Assembly (NCBI GenBank): GCA_947627535.1
Contig: CANQWM010000001.1
Location: 62,001-126,000 of the forward strand
Reading direction: 5' to 3'
DNA length: 64,000 nucleotides
From: an uncultured Acetatifactor sp.
GTDB lineage: Bacteria > Bacillota > Clostridia > Lachnospirales > Lachnospiraceae
The translations under genes and the position numbers were made by a program. This document shows, in pieces, positions 25,958 through 35,376 of this stretch; position 1 is the first letter of the stretch; each line of letters opens with the position of its first letter. Under the pieces are notes generated by a model that saw only the letters and a program-made list of their open reading frames with translations, made no database searches and had not been told where the DNA came from.

Positions 25958-26893
25958 ATGACAAAGCAGGAAGACATTCTTACCAGAATATCGGAACGTT
26001 ACGACAGGATGAGCAAGAGCCATAAGGTCATTGCGCGTTATATCATGGAGCATTATGACCAGGCGGTGTTCATGACTGCGGCAAAGCTGGGCGAGACGCT
26101 GGGAATCAGCGAATCGACGGTGGTGCGGTTTGCCTCCGGCGTGGGCTGCGAGGGATATCCGGAGTTTCAGAAGGCGCTGGAGGAATGTGTAAAGAGTAAG
26201 CTGAACAGCATCCAGAAGATGGACGCCAAGTACGGTCGGAGCTCCCAGTCCGAGGTCCTTGCCTCCGTCATAACGGCGGATATCGAAAAGCTTCAGCATA
26301 CCATCGAGCATCTGGACCCGGCGGCCTTTGAGACGGCGGTGAGCACCATCCTCGAGGCGGAGACCATTTATATCATGGGGCTTCGCAGCAATGAGCCGCT
26401 GGCGGAGTTCCTGCATTTTTATCTGAATATGGTGCGGGGCGGGGTGGTTCTGTTAAAGACCACCAGCGTCAGCGAGACGTTTGAGCAGATGATCCGGATC
26501 CATGAGAAGGACTGTTTTATCGGCATCAGCTTTCCCAGGTATTCCATGAGGACCCTGAAGGCGATGGAATTTGCCAACGACAGGAACGCAAAGGTAGTTG
26601 CCATCACGGATTCCGCCCATTCCCCCATGTGCCTGTATTCTTCCTGTAATCTTCTGGCCAGAAGCGACATGGTCTCCATCGTGGATTCTCTGGTGGCGCC
26701 CTTAAGCGTGATCAATGCCCTGGTTGTGGCGCTTTGCCTGAAGTGTCCCCAGGAGGTGAGAAGAAACCTGGAGATGCTGGAGGAAACCTGGAATAATTAT
26801 CAGGTGTATCTGAACGATGAAATCAACTTTATCGATGATGAGCCGATCCTGAATTATTCCCTTCGGAGGGAGCAGGATGCGGGAGAACAATAG
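25958..26893 (+). CDS. MurR/RpiR family transcriptional regulator
   Basis: 311 residues with an N-terminal HTH_6 domain (residues 1-78; LGETLGISESTVVRFASGVG) and a C-terminal SIS domain (about 125-255) that in relatives binds a phosphosugar. The SIS domain contains IYIMGLRSNEPLAEFLHFYL and a VVAITDSAHSP block. It overlaps the flavoprotein gene by 17 bases in another frame. No sugar-catabolic genes are near, so its ligand and target are not apparent. Confidence 0.88.
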   Translation: MTKQEDILTRISERYDRMSKSHKVIARYIMEHYDQAVFMTAAKLGETLGISESTVVRFASGVGCEGYPEFQKALEECVKSKLNSIQKMDAKYGRSSQSEVLASVITADIEKLQHTIEHLDPAAFETAVSTILEAETIYIMGLRSNEPLAEFLHFYLNMVRGGVVLLKTTSVSETFEQMIRIHEKDCFIGISFPRYSMRTLKAMEFANDRNAKVVAITDSAHSPMCLYSSCNLLARSDMVSIVDSLVAPLSVINALVVALCLKCPQEVRRNLEMLEETWNNYQVYLNDEINFIDDEPILNYSLRREQDAGEQ

Positions 26894-28193
26894 GGTACTG
26901 GTGGTGGGCGGCGGCGCGGCGGGCATGATGGCGGCCGCGGCGGCCGCAGAGGGCGGGGCAGCGGTCTGCCTGGTGGAAAAAAACGAAAAACTGGGGAAGA
27001 AGCTTTTCATCACGGGAAAAGGGCGCTGCAACGTGACCAATGCCGCGGATGTGGAGACGCTTCTTGCCAATGTCTGCACCAACAGGAAGTTTCTGTACAG
27101 CGCGTTCTATGATTTTGACAACAGGGCGCTGATGAGATGGCTGGAGAAGGCGGGCTGCCCGCTGAAGGTGGAGAGGGGAGAAAGGGTCTTTCCCGTCTCC
27201 GATCATTCTTCCGACGTGATCGCCGCCCTCCGGCGCCAGCTGATAAAGAGAGATGTGAAGATCCTGCTGAACAGGGAGGTGGAAAGCCTGCTGCTGCGGG
27301 AGCCGAAACAGGACGAAAAAGGCGCTGTCCCGTCCCGCAGAGAGATCGCAGGCGTCAGGTTCCCGGACGGAAGCAGCATGGCCGCCGACAGCGTCATCGT
27401 CTGTACGGGGGGCTGTTCTTACCCTTCTACAGGCTCCACCGGCGACGGCTACCGGTTCGCCCGGGAGTCGGGCCATACGGTGACGGAACAGAGCCCGTCC
27501 CTTGTACCGCTCCTGGCAAAGGAGGACTGGTGCGGGAGGCTGGCGGGACTTTCCCTGAAAAACGTCCGGGCCGTTCTCAGGGAGGACGGCAGGGAGGTCT
27601 ACAGCGGTCTGGGAGAAATGCTGTTTACGCATTCCGGCGTCAGCGGCCCTCTGATCCTGTCCGCCAGCAGCTGCCTTGGCAGGGGAAAAAAGAGATCCGG
27701 GGGGGATGGGGCCGCGAAAGCCGTGCTGTATATCGACTTAAAGCCCGGCCTTGACGCGCAGCAGCTCGACAGACGTCTGGTCCGGGAGTTTGAGGCCAAC
27801 CGGCACCGGCAGTTCAAAAATTCGCTTGGGGAGCTTCTGCCGGCGAAGCTGATTCCCGTCATGGTGGAGCTTTCCGGGATCCGTCCCGACAAAAGGGGAG
27901 ACGAGATCACCCGGGAGGAGCGGAGAACGTTTGGGGAGCTGCTCAAGCGCCTTCCTCTGACGGTGACGGGGACGGGAGGCTTCGGGGAGGCCGTCATTAC
28001 AAGGGGCGGCGTATCTGTGAGGGAGGTAAATCCCTCCACCATGGAGTCAAAGATCGTGAAGGGTCTGTACTTTGCGGGCGAGGTGCTGGACCTGGATGCG
28101 CTGACCGGCGGGTTTAACCTTCAGATCGCGTGGTCCACGGGACATCTGGCCGGAAAGGCGGCCGTGGGAAAGGAGAAAGAGGATGCGGTTTAA
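26877..28193 (+). CDS. HI0933/BaiN-like flavoprotein (NAD(P)/FAD-dependent oxidoreductase)
   Basis: 438 residues. A Rossmann FAD-binding motif GGGAAG at 11-16 is followed by the family block KKLFITGKGRCNVTN (about 42-56), and near the end by FAGEVLDLDALTGGFNLQIAW, which closes the FAD site. Relatives include BaiN, a bile-acid dehydroxylation reductase, and proteins mislabelled aminoacetone oxidase; most members have unknown substrates. The ATG overlaps the end of the RpiR gene, and cmk starts 11 bases before its stop, so these genes are tightly packed. Confidence 0.88.
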   Translation: MRENNRVLVVGGGAAGMMAAAAAAEGGAAVCLVEKNEKLGKKLFITGKGRCNVTNAADVETLLANVCTNRKFLYSAFYDFDNRALMRWLEKAGCPLKVERGERVFPVSDHSSDVIAALRRQLIKRDVKILLNREVESLLLREPKQDEKGAVPSRREIAGVRFPDGSSMAADSVIVCTGGCSYPSTGSTGDGYRFARESGHTVTEQSPSLVPLLAKEDWCGRLAGLSLKNVRAVLREDGREVYSGLGEMLFTHSGVSGPLILSASSCLGRGKKRSGGDGAAKAVLYIDLKPGLDAQQLDRRLVREFEANRHRQFKNSLGELLPAKLIPVMVELSGIRPDKRGDEITREERRTFGELLKRLPLTVTGTGGFGEAVITRGGVSVREVNPSTMESKIVKGLYFAGEVLDLDALTGGFNLQIAWSTGHLAGKAAVGKEKEDAV

Positions 28194-28851
28194 TGTAGCC
28201 ATAGACGGCCCTGCGGGGGCCGGGAAGAGCACCATCGCCAGAGAGGCGGCAAGGAGACAGCACATGATCTATGTGGACACCGGAGCGATGTATCGGGCCA
28301 TGGCGCTGTTTATGCTCCGGAACGGGATCGATCCGTCGGATACGGAAAGCGTTGTGAAACAGTGCGCCCTCGCCCATATTACCATACGGTACGAAAACGG
28401 CGAGCAGATGGTCTTCCTCAACGGGGAAAACGTAAATTCCTATCTGCGGACGGAAGAGGTGGGAAACGCCACCTCGGTGGTGAGCACAATCCCGAAGGTG
28501 CGGGAAAAAATGGTGGAGCTGCAGCAGAGCCTTGCGGCAGAAAATGACTGTATCATGGACGGGCGGGACATCGGAACCTGTGTGCTGCCAGACGCCGGAC
28601 TGAAGGTTTATCTGACCGCGGACAGCACGGTCAGGGCCAGACGCCGCTATGACGAGCTGAAGGCGAAGGGGCAGGAGTGCGACCTGGAAAAGATCCGGGA
28701 GGACATTGAAGAGCGGGATTACCGGGACATGCACCGGGAAACGTCTCCGCTGCGCCAGGCGCCCGACGCGGTGCTTCTGGATACCTCGTCCATGACGGTG
28801 GAGGAAGTGGTGGAGCGTCTGATGGAGCTGTGCAGGGAGCGCAGGGGATGA
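28183..28851 (+). CDS. cmk: Cytidylate kinase
   Basis: Phosphorylates CMP and dCMP with ATP. 222 residues, usual length. P-loop GPAGAGKST at 8-16, the DTGAMYRAM substrate block, and MDGRDIGTCVLPDA are all present. It overlaps the flavoprotein gene by 11 bases and is followed by ispH and rpsA. The cmk-ispH-rpsA order is common in Clostridia. Confidence 0.96.
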   Translation: MRFNVAIDGPAGAGKSTIAREAARRQHMIYVDTGAMYRAMALFMLRNGIDPSDTESVVKQCALAHITIRYENGEQMVFLNGENVNSYLRTEEVGNATSVVSTIPKVREKMVELQQSLAAENDCIMDGRDIGTCVLPDAGLKVYLTADSTVRARRRYDELKAKGQECDLEKIREDIEERDYRDMHRETSPLRQAPDAVLLDTSSMTVEEVVERLMELCRERRG

Positions 28852-28906
28852 GAAGATAGCCGGCTCTTATGGAGAAGAAGGCAAAACGGCCAAAAGGAGA
28901 GACACC

Positions 28907-29755
28907 ATGGAGGTCAGGCTTGCGGAGCATACGGGATTCTGCTTTGGAGTGCAGCGTGCGGTGGACACCGTGTATGAACAGGTAAAAACAGGGAAAACTA
29001 TCTATACCTACGGCCCTGTTGTCAATAATGAGGAGGTCGTGCGGGAGCTGGAACAGATGGGAGTCCGCGTCCTGGGGACCAGAGAGGAGCTGGAGCGGCT
29101 TAAGGCCGGAAGCGTCATCATACGGGCCCACGGAGTGCCGGAGGACATCTACCGGCTGATTCAGGAAAAGGGGCTTGAGTGCATTGACGCCACGTGTCCT
29201 TTTGTCAGGCGGATCCACAGAATCGTCCGCCAGGAGAGCGGAAACGGCAGCCATATTGTGGTGATCGGAAACGCGGGGCACCCGGAGGTAGAGGGGATTG
29301 TGGGCTGGTGCGGGGGCGGCGTCACCGTGCTGGAGGAACCGGAGGATGCCATGGAGTTTGTCCCTCCGCCGGGGAAAAAGCTCTGCGTGGTCTCCCAAAC
29401 GACATATAACTACAATAAATTTCATTATATAGTTGAAATTTTTGAGAAAAAAGGTTACAATATTAGTGTTGTCAATACGATCTGTAATGCGACGGAGGAA
29501 AGACAGCGGGCCGCGGCAAAGCTTGCGGCGGAAGCTGACGTCATGATCGTGATAGGCGGAAGGCACAGCTCCAACACGAGAAAGCTGTATGATATCTGCC
29601 GGGAGAAGTGTGCGGATACCTATTACATACAGACACTGGATGACTTGCATTTAGAACTGCCTAAAGCTGTTCGCCTGGTGGGTATTACTGCGGGGGCTTC
29701 CACCCCGAATAAATTAATTGAGGAGGTTCAAAATTATGTCAGAATTAACTTTTGA
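28907..29755 (+). CDS. ispH: 4-hydroxy-3-methylbut-2-enyl diphosphate reductase
   Basis: Last step of the MEP isoprenoid pathway, making IPP and DMAPP with a [4Fe-4S] cluster. 282 residues; the three cluster cysteines are Cys12 (GFCFGV), Cys97 (DATCPFV) and Cys193 (NTICNATEERQ). AAAGGAGAG precedes the ATG. The segment at about 29400-29480 is conspicuously AT-rich compared with the rest of the gene and contains a promoter-like sequence. rpsA begins 20 bases before its stop in another frame. Confidence 0.96.
   Translation: MEVRLAEHTGFCFGVQRAVDTVYEQVKTGKTIYTYGPVVNNEEVVRELEQMGVRVLGTREELERLKAGSVIIRAHGVPEDIYRLIQEKGLECIDATCPFVRRIHRIVRQESGNGSHIVVIGNAGHPEVEGIVGWCGGGVTVLEEPEDAMEFVPPPGKKLCVVSQTTYNYNKFHYIVEIFEKKGYNISVVNTICNATEERQRAAAKLAAEADVMIVIGGRHSSNTRKLYDICREKCADTYYIQTLDDLHLELPKAVRLVGITAGASTPNKLIEEVQNYVRINF
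29433..29461 (+). promoter_or_regulatory. Possible internal promoter for rpsA within ispH
   Basis: TTGAAA (29433-29438), 17-base spacer, TACAAT (29456-29461), inside ispH about 275 bases before rpsA. The same box pair is seen at 8602 and 16322. Local AT-richness supports it, but coding constraint could also produce it. Confidence 0.45.
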
Positions 29756-30878
29756 ACAAATGTTGGAAGAATCTATCAAGACAATACATGCAGGAGAGGT
29801 AGTCGAAGGCACTGTCATCGATGTGAAGCCGGATGAGATCGTTCTGAACATCGGATACAAGTCGGACGGTATTCTGACCAAAAACGAATACACAAACGAT
29901 TCCAGCGTGGATCTGACCACTGTTGTAAAGCCCGGCGACACCATGGAGGTAAAGGTCCTGAAAGTGAACGACGGTGAGGGACAGGTAGTCCTGACCTATA
30001 AGCGTCTTGCCGCGGACAGGGGAAACAAGAGAATAGAAGAGGCGTACAACAATCAGGAAGTGCTGAAGGCTGTGGTCTCTCAGGTGCTGGAGGGCGGCCT
30101 CAGCGTTGTTGTGGACGAGGTCCGTATCTTTATTCCCGCAAGCCTTGTGTCGGATACCTATGAAAAGGACCTCACAAAGTACGCGGGACAGGAAATTGAA
30201 TTTGTCATCAGCGAATATAATCCCAGAAGGAGAAGATATATCGGCGACCGCAGGCAGCTGATCACAGCCAGGAAGGCGGAGCTTCAGAAGGAGCTTTTCG
30301 CAAGGATCAAGGAAGGCGACGTGGTGGAAGGCACCGTCAAAAATGTCACCGACTTCGGCGCGTTTATCGATCTTGGCGGCGTGGATGGACTGCTCCATAT
30401 CTCCGAGATGTCCTGGGGAAGGATCGAGCATCCCAAGAAGGTATTCAAGGTGGGAGACCAGATCAAGGTCCTGATCAAGGAGATCAATGGCAACAAGGTG
30501 GCGCTCTCGTTGAAGTTTGATGACGCCAACCCCTGGAAGGACGCGGCGGAAAAATATGCCCCCGGCACTGTAGTGACCGGTAAAGTGGCAAGAATGACGG
30601 ATTTTGGCGCATTTGTTGAGCTGGAGCCGGGTGTGGATGCTCTCCTGCATGTCTCGCAGATCGCAAAGGAACATATCGAGAAGCCTGCGGATGTGCTGAG
30701 CGTGGGGCAGGAGATCACCGCAAAGGTGGTTGACTTCAACGAAGCGGACAGAAAGATATCCCTGAGCGTCAAGGCGCTTCTTGCACCGGAGCATGGAGCC
30801 GGAGAAGAAACGGATTCCGATGAGGTCTCTGTAGATATCGACGCGGTGATCGCATCCCAGGAGGATGACGCGGAATAA
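29736..30878 (+). CDS. rpsA: 30S ribosomal protein S1-like protein
   Basis: 380 residues with four S1 (OB-fold) RNA-binding repeats. The third and fourth are clearest, sharing a GTVKNVTDFGAFIDLGGVDG / GKVARMTDFGAFVELEPGVD pattern. Full-length S1 of Proteobacteria has six repeats; Firmicute versions have four or so. The ATG at 29736 sits behind AGGAGG inside the 3' end of ispH, so it is translationally coupled to it. The C-terminal tail is acidic. Confidence 0.92.
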   Translation: MSELTFEQMLEESIKTIHAGEVVEGTVIDVKPDEIVLNIGYKSDGILTKNEYTNDSSVDLTTVVKPGDTMEVKVLKVNDGEGQVVLTYKRLAADRGNKRIEEAYNNQEVLKAVVSQVLEGGLSVVVDEVRIFIPASLVSDTYEKDLTKYAGQEIEFVISEYNPRRRRYIGDRRQLITARKAELQKELFARIKEGDVVEGTVKNVTDFGAFIDLGGVDGLLHISEMSWGRIEHPKKVFKVGDQIKVLIKEINGNKVALSLKFDDANPWKDAAEKYAPGTVVTGKVARMTDFGAFVELEPGVDALLHVSQIAKEHIEKPADVLSVGQEITAKVVDFNEADRKISLSVKALLAPEHGAGEETDSDEVSVDIDAVIASQEDDAE

Positions 30879-30926
30879 CGAAACGCCTGCGTCAAAAAGG
30901 GCGGAGAACGGAATAAGGAAAATGGG

Positions 30927-31715
30927 GTGGTGTTGGCTGTGACATACGACTACACGTACTTTAAGAAGGAAGTGCTGGCACTGACAGCAATCGACCTGAA
31001 CTGCTACAAGGAAAATCAGATGAAGCGCCGCATCGACACTCTGATCGCAAAGCACAAGATCGAGGGTTATGACAAATACGTGCAGGGGCTTAAGAATGAC
31101 AGAGAGCTGTTTGACGAGTTTGTCAATTACATCACCATCAACGTGTCCGAGTTCTACCGGAACCCGGAGCAGTGGAAGCTTCTGGATGAGCAGATCATAC
31201 CGGATCTGATCGCAAAATTCGGCAGGAACCTGAAGGTCTGGAGCGCGGCGTGTTCTACGGGAGACGAGCCGTATTCCCTTGTAATGGCGCTTTCAAAGCA
31301 TGTCCCGCTGACCAATATCAAGATACTTGCCACGGACCTTGACAAGCAGGTGATCGCAAAGGCGAAGCTTGGCCTGTACACCGCAAAGAGCATTGCGTCC
31401 GTACCCGCGGAATTTAAGTCCAAATATTTCACCCAGGTTGGACCCTCCTACAAGATTGCCGACGAGATCAAGGCCCGGGTGGATTTTAAAGAGCATAATC
31501 TGTTAAAGGATCCCTATCCTTCCGATTATCATCTGATCGTCTGCAGGAATGTGCTGATTTATTTTACGGAAGAGGCGAAGGAGGATGTGTTCCGCAGATA
31601 TTTCAAAGCGCTGGCAGGAGGCGGTATCCTGTTTATCGGCAGTACGGAGCAGATCATCAATTACAAGGATATCGGGTATGTGAGGAAAAATTCCTTCTTT
31701 TATCAGAGACCATAA
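30927..31715 (+). CDS. CheR-type protein-glutamate methyltransferase, orphan
   Basis: 262 residues. The helical N-terminal CheR domain (residues 1-75) is followed by a SAM-binding Rossmann domain with WSAACSTGDEPYSL, ILATDLD and the CheR signature CRNVLIYF. Such enzymes methylate chemoreceptor glutamates. The start is a GTG (30927 or 30930) behind AAGGAAAA. No other chemotaxis or flagellar genes lie in the window, and it sits directly after rpsA. A strong terminator follows. Confidence 0.88.
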   Translation: MVLAVTYDYTYFKKEVLALTAIDLNCYKENQMKRRIDTLIAKHKIEGYDKYVQGLKNDRELFDEFVNYITINVSEFYRNPEQWKLLDEQIIPDLIAKFGRNLKVWSAACSTGDEPYSLVMALSKHVPLTNIKILATDLDKQVIAKAKLGLYTAKSIASVPAEFKSKYFTQVGPSYKIADEIKARVDFKEHNLLKDPYPSDYHLIVCRNVLIYFTEEAKEDVFRRYFKALAGGGILFIGSTEQIINYKDIGYVRKNSFFYQRP

Positions 31716-31757
31716 AATGATCGGAGACCATAAAACAATACATAATAAAATATAAAG

Positions 31758-31795
31758 AACTCCCTGATCCCGAAAACGGCTCAGGGAGTTTTTGT
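31758..31795 (+). terminator. Terminator after cheR, possibly bidirectional
   Basis: Stem AACTCCCTGA/TCAGGGAGTT with a 13-base loop, followed by TTTGT; A-rich sequence on the other side could also serve the minus-strand exonuclease gene that converges here. Confidence 0.8.
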
Positions 31796-31817
31796 ATCAT
31801 ATCCAGCGCGTCCATCT

Positions 31818-32921
31818 TTAATAGGTTGCGGCCATGGCCTTCAGCACATGGGTGGCATACTCGGAAAAGACCTTCCGATCCTTTTTCAGTTCGTCCGTGA
31901 GTTCAAAAAACAGTTCCCGGCTCTTGTAATCCCGTTTAAAGAAGGGCTCGAAGATCACATCCCACTGGGGAAGGTAGCTGGAAAATTTTCGGGTATAGCA
32001 GTTCGCGGCGGAAGCGGGTACACGGTGTTCGTTGTCCACAAAGCCTGCCACAGACTTATGCAGCGCCACATCCTCGGCGGGGAGGTAGTAATAGTCGTGA
32101 TAGTTGGCGTAAAAGTATTTCAGCTCTTCTTCATAGATGGGAACCTTCAGCGTGGCGTTTACGCCCTCGCCCCGAAAGAAACAGTCGTTTACATTGGCCA
32201 GGACGGCCCTTGGCAGCGGCTGGTCAATGGAAAGCGTAATGAGCAGCTCCTTACGGCTGCAGCCGTTTAAATCCCGGTAGCTGTTGGCCTGGACCTTCTT
32301 TGCGCGGAGGGGCTGGTTAAAGAGATCGTAATAAGCGAGCATGGGAAGCGTCTCCAGCATACCCTTCAGATCGTCGGCATTGTGCAGGAAAAGCGCGTTT
32401 TCGGAAAACTCGGCGGGATTTTTTACATAATCGTGGTAAATGCCGATCAGTTCTCCCCCGGAAAAGACATCCTTCCGGTCGATGCCGAGAAACTGTTCCA
32501 GCGTTTTCTGCTTGCAGTTTGGCAGTTTCAGAAAAAATTTATAGGGGGAAATCCGGCGGTAGAGATCGATTCCCTCAAAGCTGTCAAAGTTGTAGGGAAG
32601 GGAATACTGCTGGCATTTCTGGGTGATAAAAGGCATGTCAAAATTGTTGCCGTTAAAATGGATCAGATACCGGTAGGGCTTGGCAAACTCGAAAAAGGCC
32701 CGCAGGATATGGGCCTCCTGATCATATTTTTCCGCCATCCATTGGATGGTATGCCACTTCCCGTTCAGGTAATAGGCGCAGCCGATCAGGTAAAGACAGG
32801 AAGAGCGGGCGGTAAAGCCGGTTGTTTCGATATCCATAAACAACACCCGCTCCAGGGGAGCAAGTCTTTCCAACGGATAGGAGATGGAAAAATTATTGAT
32901 GGTCTCCTCACATTTTCTCAT
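31818..32921 (-). CDS. DEDDh exonuclease-like protein (YprB / ribonuclease H-like)
   Basis: 367 residues. The N-terminal half is a DEDDh nuclease fold: DIETTG (Exo I, Asp and Glu), HFNGNNFDMPF (Exo II) and a HNADDLKGM stretch (Exo III). The C-terminal half is uncharacterised. An in-frame GTG at 32933 exists, but the ATG at 32921 has GGAGG 5 bases upstream and is preferred. Relatives such as Bacillus YprB are predicted exonucleases of unknown target. The gene is transcribed alone, converging on cheR. Confidence 0.82.
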   Translation of the reverse strand: MRKCEETINNFSISYPLERLAPLERVLFMDIETTGFTARSSCLYLIGCAYYLNGKWHTIQWMAEKYDQEAHILRAFFEFAKPYRYLIHFNGNNFDMPFITQKCQQYSLPYNFDSFEGIDLYRRISPYKFFLKLPNCKQKTLEQFLGIDRKDVFSGGELIGIYHDYVKNPAEFSENALFLHNADDLKGMLETLPMLAYYDLFNQPLRAKKVQANSYRDLNGCSRKELLITLSIDQPLPRAVLANVNDCFFRGEGVNATLKVPIYEEELKYFYANYHDYYYLPAEDVALHKSVAGFVDNEHRVPASAANCYTRKFSSYLPQWDVIFEPFFKRDYKSRELFFELTDELKKDRKVFSEYATHVLKAMAATY

Positions 32922-33101
32922 AATGGCCTCCACTTATGTGATGCATGGGAGAGTCTTTCGCCCACAAAAATATCATATCATAAAAATGAAAGAAACAGTA
33001 GTATTTTATCAAAAAAAATAGTATATTTATCTAAGAGAGCTTTTCTGATTTCGACAAAAAAAGCGCCTGTTTCGGCGCCGGGAAGAAAGGAAGAAAACGG
33101 T

Positions 33102-34418
33102 ATGGCAAAGTTGACGTTTGTCGGCGGGATCCACCCTTATGACGGCAAGGAGCTGTCCAAAAATAAGCCCATCCAGGACATTCCGCCGGGGGAGGAGCTT
33201 GTTTATCCGCTGTCGCAGCACATCGGCGCGCCCGCCAGAGAAATTGTGGCGAAGGGGGACAGGGTTCTGGCCGGTCAGAAGATCGCGGAGAGCACGGGAT
33301 TTGTGTCCGCTCCGGTCTACTCTTCCGTGTCGGGGACCGTGAAGGCTGTGGAACCGAGACGCACGGTTTCCGGGGACATGGTGATGAGCGTGGTGGTAGA
33401 GAACGACGGCCTGTACGAGGACGTGGGCTTTTATCCTGTGGCACCCCTGGAAAAACTGACCCGGGAGGAGATCCTCGACGTGATCCGGGAGGCAGGGATC
33501 GTAGGCATGGGAGGCGCGGGATTTCCCACCCATGTAAAGCTGGCGCCCAAAGAGCCCAAAAAGATAGAATTTGTGATTGCAAACTGCGCGGAGTGCGAAC
33601 CCTACCTGACTTCGGATTACCGCAGGATGCTGGAGGAACCGGATAAGCTGATCGGCGGCCTGAAGATCATTCTGAAGCTGTTTGAGAACGCCCACGGCAT
33701 TCTCGCCGTGGAGGACAATAAACCGGACTGCATCGCCCTGCTGCGCCAGCTGACGAAAGATGAGCCCGGGATCAGCGTAAAGGCGCTGAAGACCAAGTAT
33801 CCCCAGGGCGGAGAAAGAACGCTGATCTATGCGGTCACGGGGCGGAAGATCAATTCCACCATGCTTCCTGCGGATGTGGGATGCATTGTAAATAACGTGG
33901 ACACCATCGTGGCGGTATACAGGGCCGTTGCGGAGGGAAGGCCGCTGATGGAGCGGATCGTCACCGTGACGGGAGACGCCGTGGCGGAACCCAGAAACTT
34001 CCGGGTAAAGATCGGGACCAGCTATAAGAATGTGCTGGAGGCCGCGGGCGGCTTTGTCAGGGAACCGGAAAAGATCATCTGCGGCGGCCCCATGATGGGG
34101 ACCAGTCTGTTTGATCTGAATGTTCCCACTACAAAGACTTCAACGGCGCTCTTATGTCTTACCAAAGACGAAGTGGCCGCCATGGAGCCGGGCCCCTGTA
34201 TCAACTGCGGGCGATGCGCCCAGGTGTGCCCCGGAAGGGTGCTCCCCAGCAGACTGGCGGATTATGCAGAGCGGTCTGACGAGCAGGCGTTTCTGGACAA
34301 CTACGGGATGGAGTGCTGCGAGTGCGGCTGCTGCAGCTTTATCTGTCCGGCAAAGCGTCCCCTGACCCAGGAGATCAAATCCATGCGCAAAATCCTGCTT
34401 GCAAAACGAAAAAAATAG
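33102..34418 (+). CDS. rnfC: Rnf complex subunit C
   Basis: Peripheral electron-input subunit of the Rnf complex (ferredoxin:NAD+ oxidoreductase coupled to Na+ or H+ export). 438 residues. The NADH/FMN-binding region includes GMGGAGFPTHVKL, and two ferredoxin-type clusters follow near the C-terminus: Cys366, 369, 372 and 376, then a second cysteine set (CCECGCCSFICP). The frame stays open far upstream, but the ATG at 33102 behind GGAAGAAAAC gives the family N-terminus. The 180-base AT-rich region upstream probably holds the operon promoter, but I see no convincing box pair. It is the first gene of rnfCDGEAB. Confidence 0.96.
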   Translation: MAKLTFVGGIHPYDGKELSKNKPIQDIPPGEELVYPLSQHIGAPAREIVAKGDRVLAGQKIAESTGFVSAPVYSSVSGTVKAVEPRRTVSGDMVMSVVVENDGLYEDVGFYPVAPLEKLTREEILDVIREAGIVGMGGAGFPTHVKLAPKEPKKIEFVIANCAECEPYLTSDYRRMLEEPDKLIGGLKIILKLFENAHGILAVEDNKPDCIALLRQLTKDEPGISVKALKTKYPQGGERTLIYAVTGRKINSTMLPADVGCIVNNVDTIVAVYRAVAEGRPLMERIVTVTGDAVAEPRNFRVKIGTSYKNVLEAAGGFVREPEKIICGGPMMGTSLFDLNVPTTKTSTALLCLTKDEVAAMEPGPCINCGRCAQVCPGRVLPSRLADYAERSDEQAFLDNYGMECCECGCCSFICPAKRPLTQEIKSMRKILLAKRKK

Positions 34419-34428
34419 GAGGCGAATC

Positions 34429-35376
34429 ATGAGCGGACTGTATCAAGTGTCTTCCAATCCCCATATCCGTTCCAAGGTGACCACGAACGGCATCATGCTG
34501 GCCGTGATCGTGGCGCTGATGCCGGCTACCGGCTATGGGGTCTACCACTTCGGGCCGAGAGCCCTGGCGGTGGTTGCAGTTTCCGTGGCAAGCACTGTGC
34601 TGACGGAATATCTGTATGGGCTGTGTCGAAAAAAACTGACGGTAACCGATCTGTCGGCTGTGGTGACAGGACTTCTGCTGGCGCTGAATCTGCCGGTGAC
34701 GATCCCGCTTTGGATCGCGGCTCTGGGCGGCGTGTTTGCCATTCTTGTGGTAAAGATGCTATTCGGCGGACTGGGCCAGAACTTTATGAATCCGGCTCTG
34801 GCCGCAAGATGTTTCCTGCTGCTTTCCTTTCCCACCCAGATGACGGATTTTCAGTGCGACGCCTGGACTGGCGCGACGCCGCTGGCCCTCTTAAAGGCCG
34901 GAGAGAGGGTGAATGTGACGGATATGGTTGTGGGAAACGTGGGAGGAACCATCGGAGAAACCTCTGTGGCCGCCATTGTGATCGGAGCCTGCATTCTGCT
35001 TCTGCTGGGTGTTATCGATCTGCGAATCCCGGGGAGCTATATTGTGACATTTGCGCTTTTCGTGGGAATCTTCGGGGGAAGGGGATTTGACCCCTATTAC
35101 ATATCCGCCCAGCTTGCCGGCGGCGGTCTGATGCTGGGCGCCTTCTTTATGGCCACGGACTATGTGACCCGGCCCATTACTACCGGCGGACAGTATCTGT
35201 ACGGGATCTTCTTAGGCCTGATGACGGGTGTCTTCCGCATTTTCGGCCCGGGAGCGGAGGGTGTTTCCTACGCGATCATTCTGGGAAATCTTCTGGTCCC
35301 GCTGATGGAAAAGTGCACGAAGCCGGTTGCCTTTGGCTATAAGAGAGGAGGTGCGCACCGTGGGAAGCAAGTCTGA
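34429..35376 (+). CDS. rnfD: Rnf complex subunit D
   Basis: Membrane subunit with covalently bound FMN. 315 residues, about nine or ten membrane helices. TGATPLALL fits the [ST]GAT-type flavinylation site in which FMN is linked to a threonine. AGGAGG precedes the ATG at 34429. Its end overlaps rnfG by 17 bases. Confidence 0.95.
   Translation: MSGLYQVSSNPHIRSKVTTNGIMLAVIVALMPATGYGVYHFGPRALAVVAVSVASTVLTEYLYGLCRKKLTVTDLSAVVTGLLLALNLPVTIPLWIAALGGVFAILVVKMLFGGLGQNFMNPALAARCFLLLSFPTQMTDFQCDAWTGATPLALLKAGERVNVTDMVVGNVGGTIGETSVAAIVIGACILLLLGVIDLRIPGSYIVTFALFVGIFGGRGFDPYYISAQLAGGGLMLGAFFMATDYVTRPITTGGQYLYGIFLGLMTGVFRIFGPGAEGVSYAIILGNLLVPLMEKCTKPVAFGYKRGGAHRGKQV

Noticed and set aside
32382..33101. 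An open extension of 240 codons in front of RnfC
   Set aside because: It runs antisense through the exonuclease gene; RnfC starts normally at 33102 with a ribosome site.
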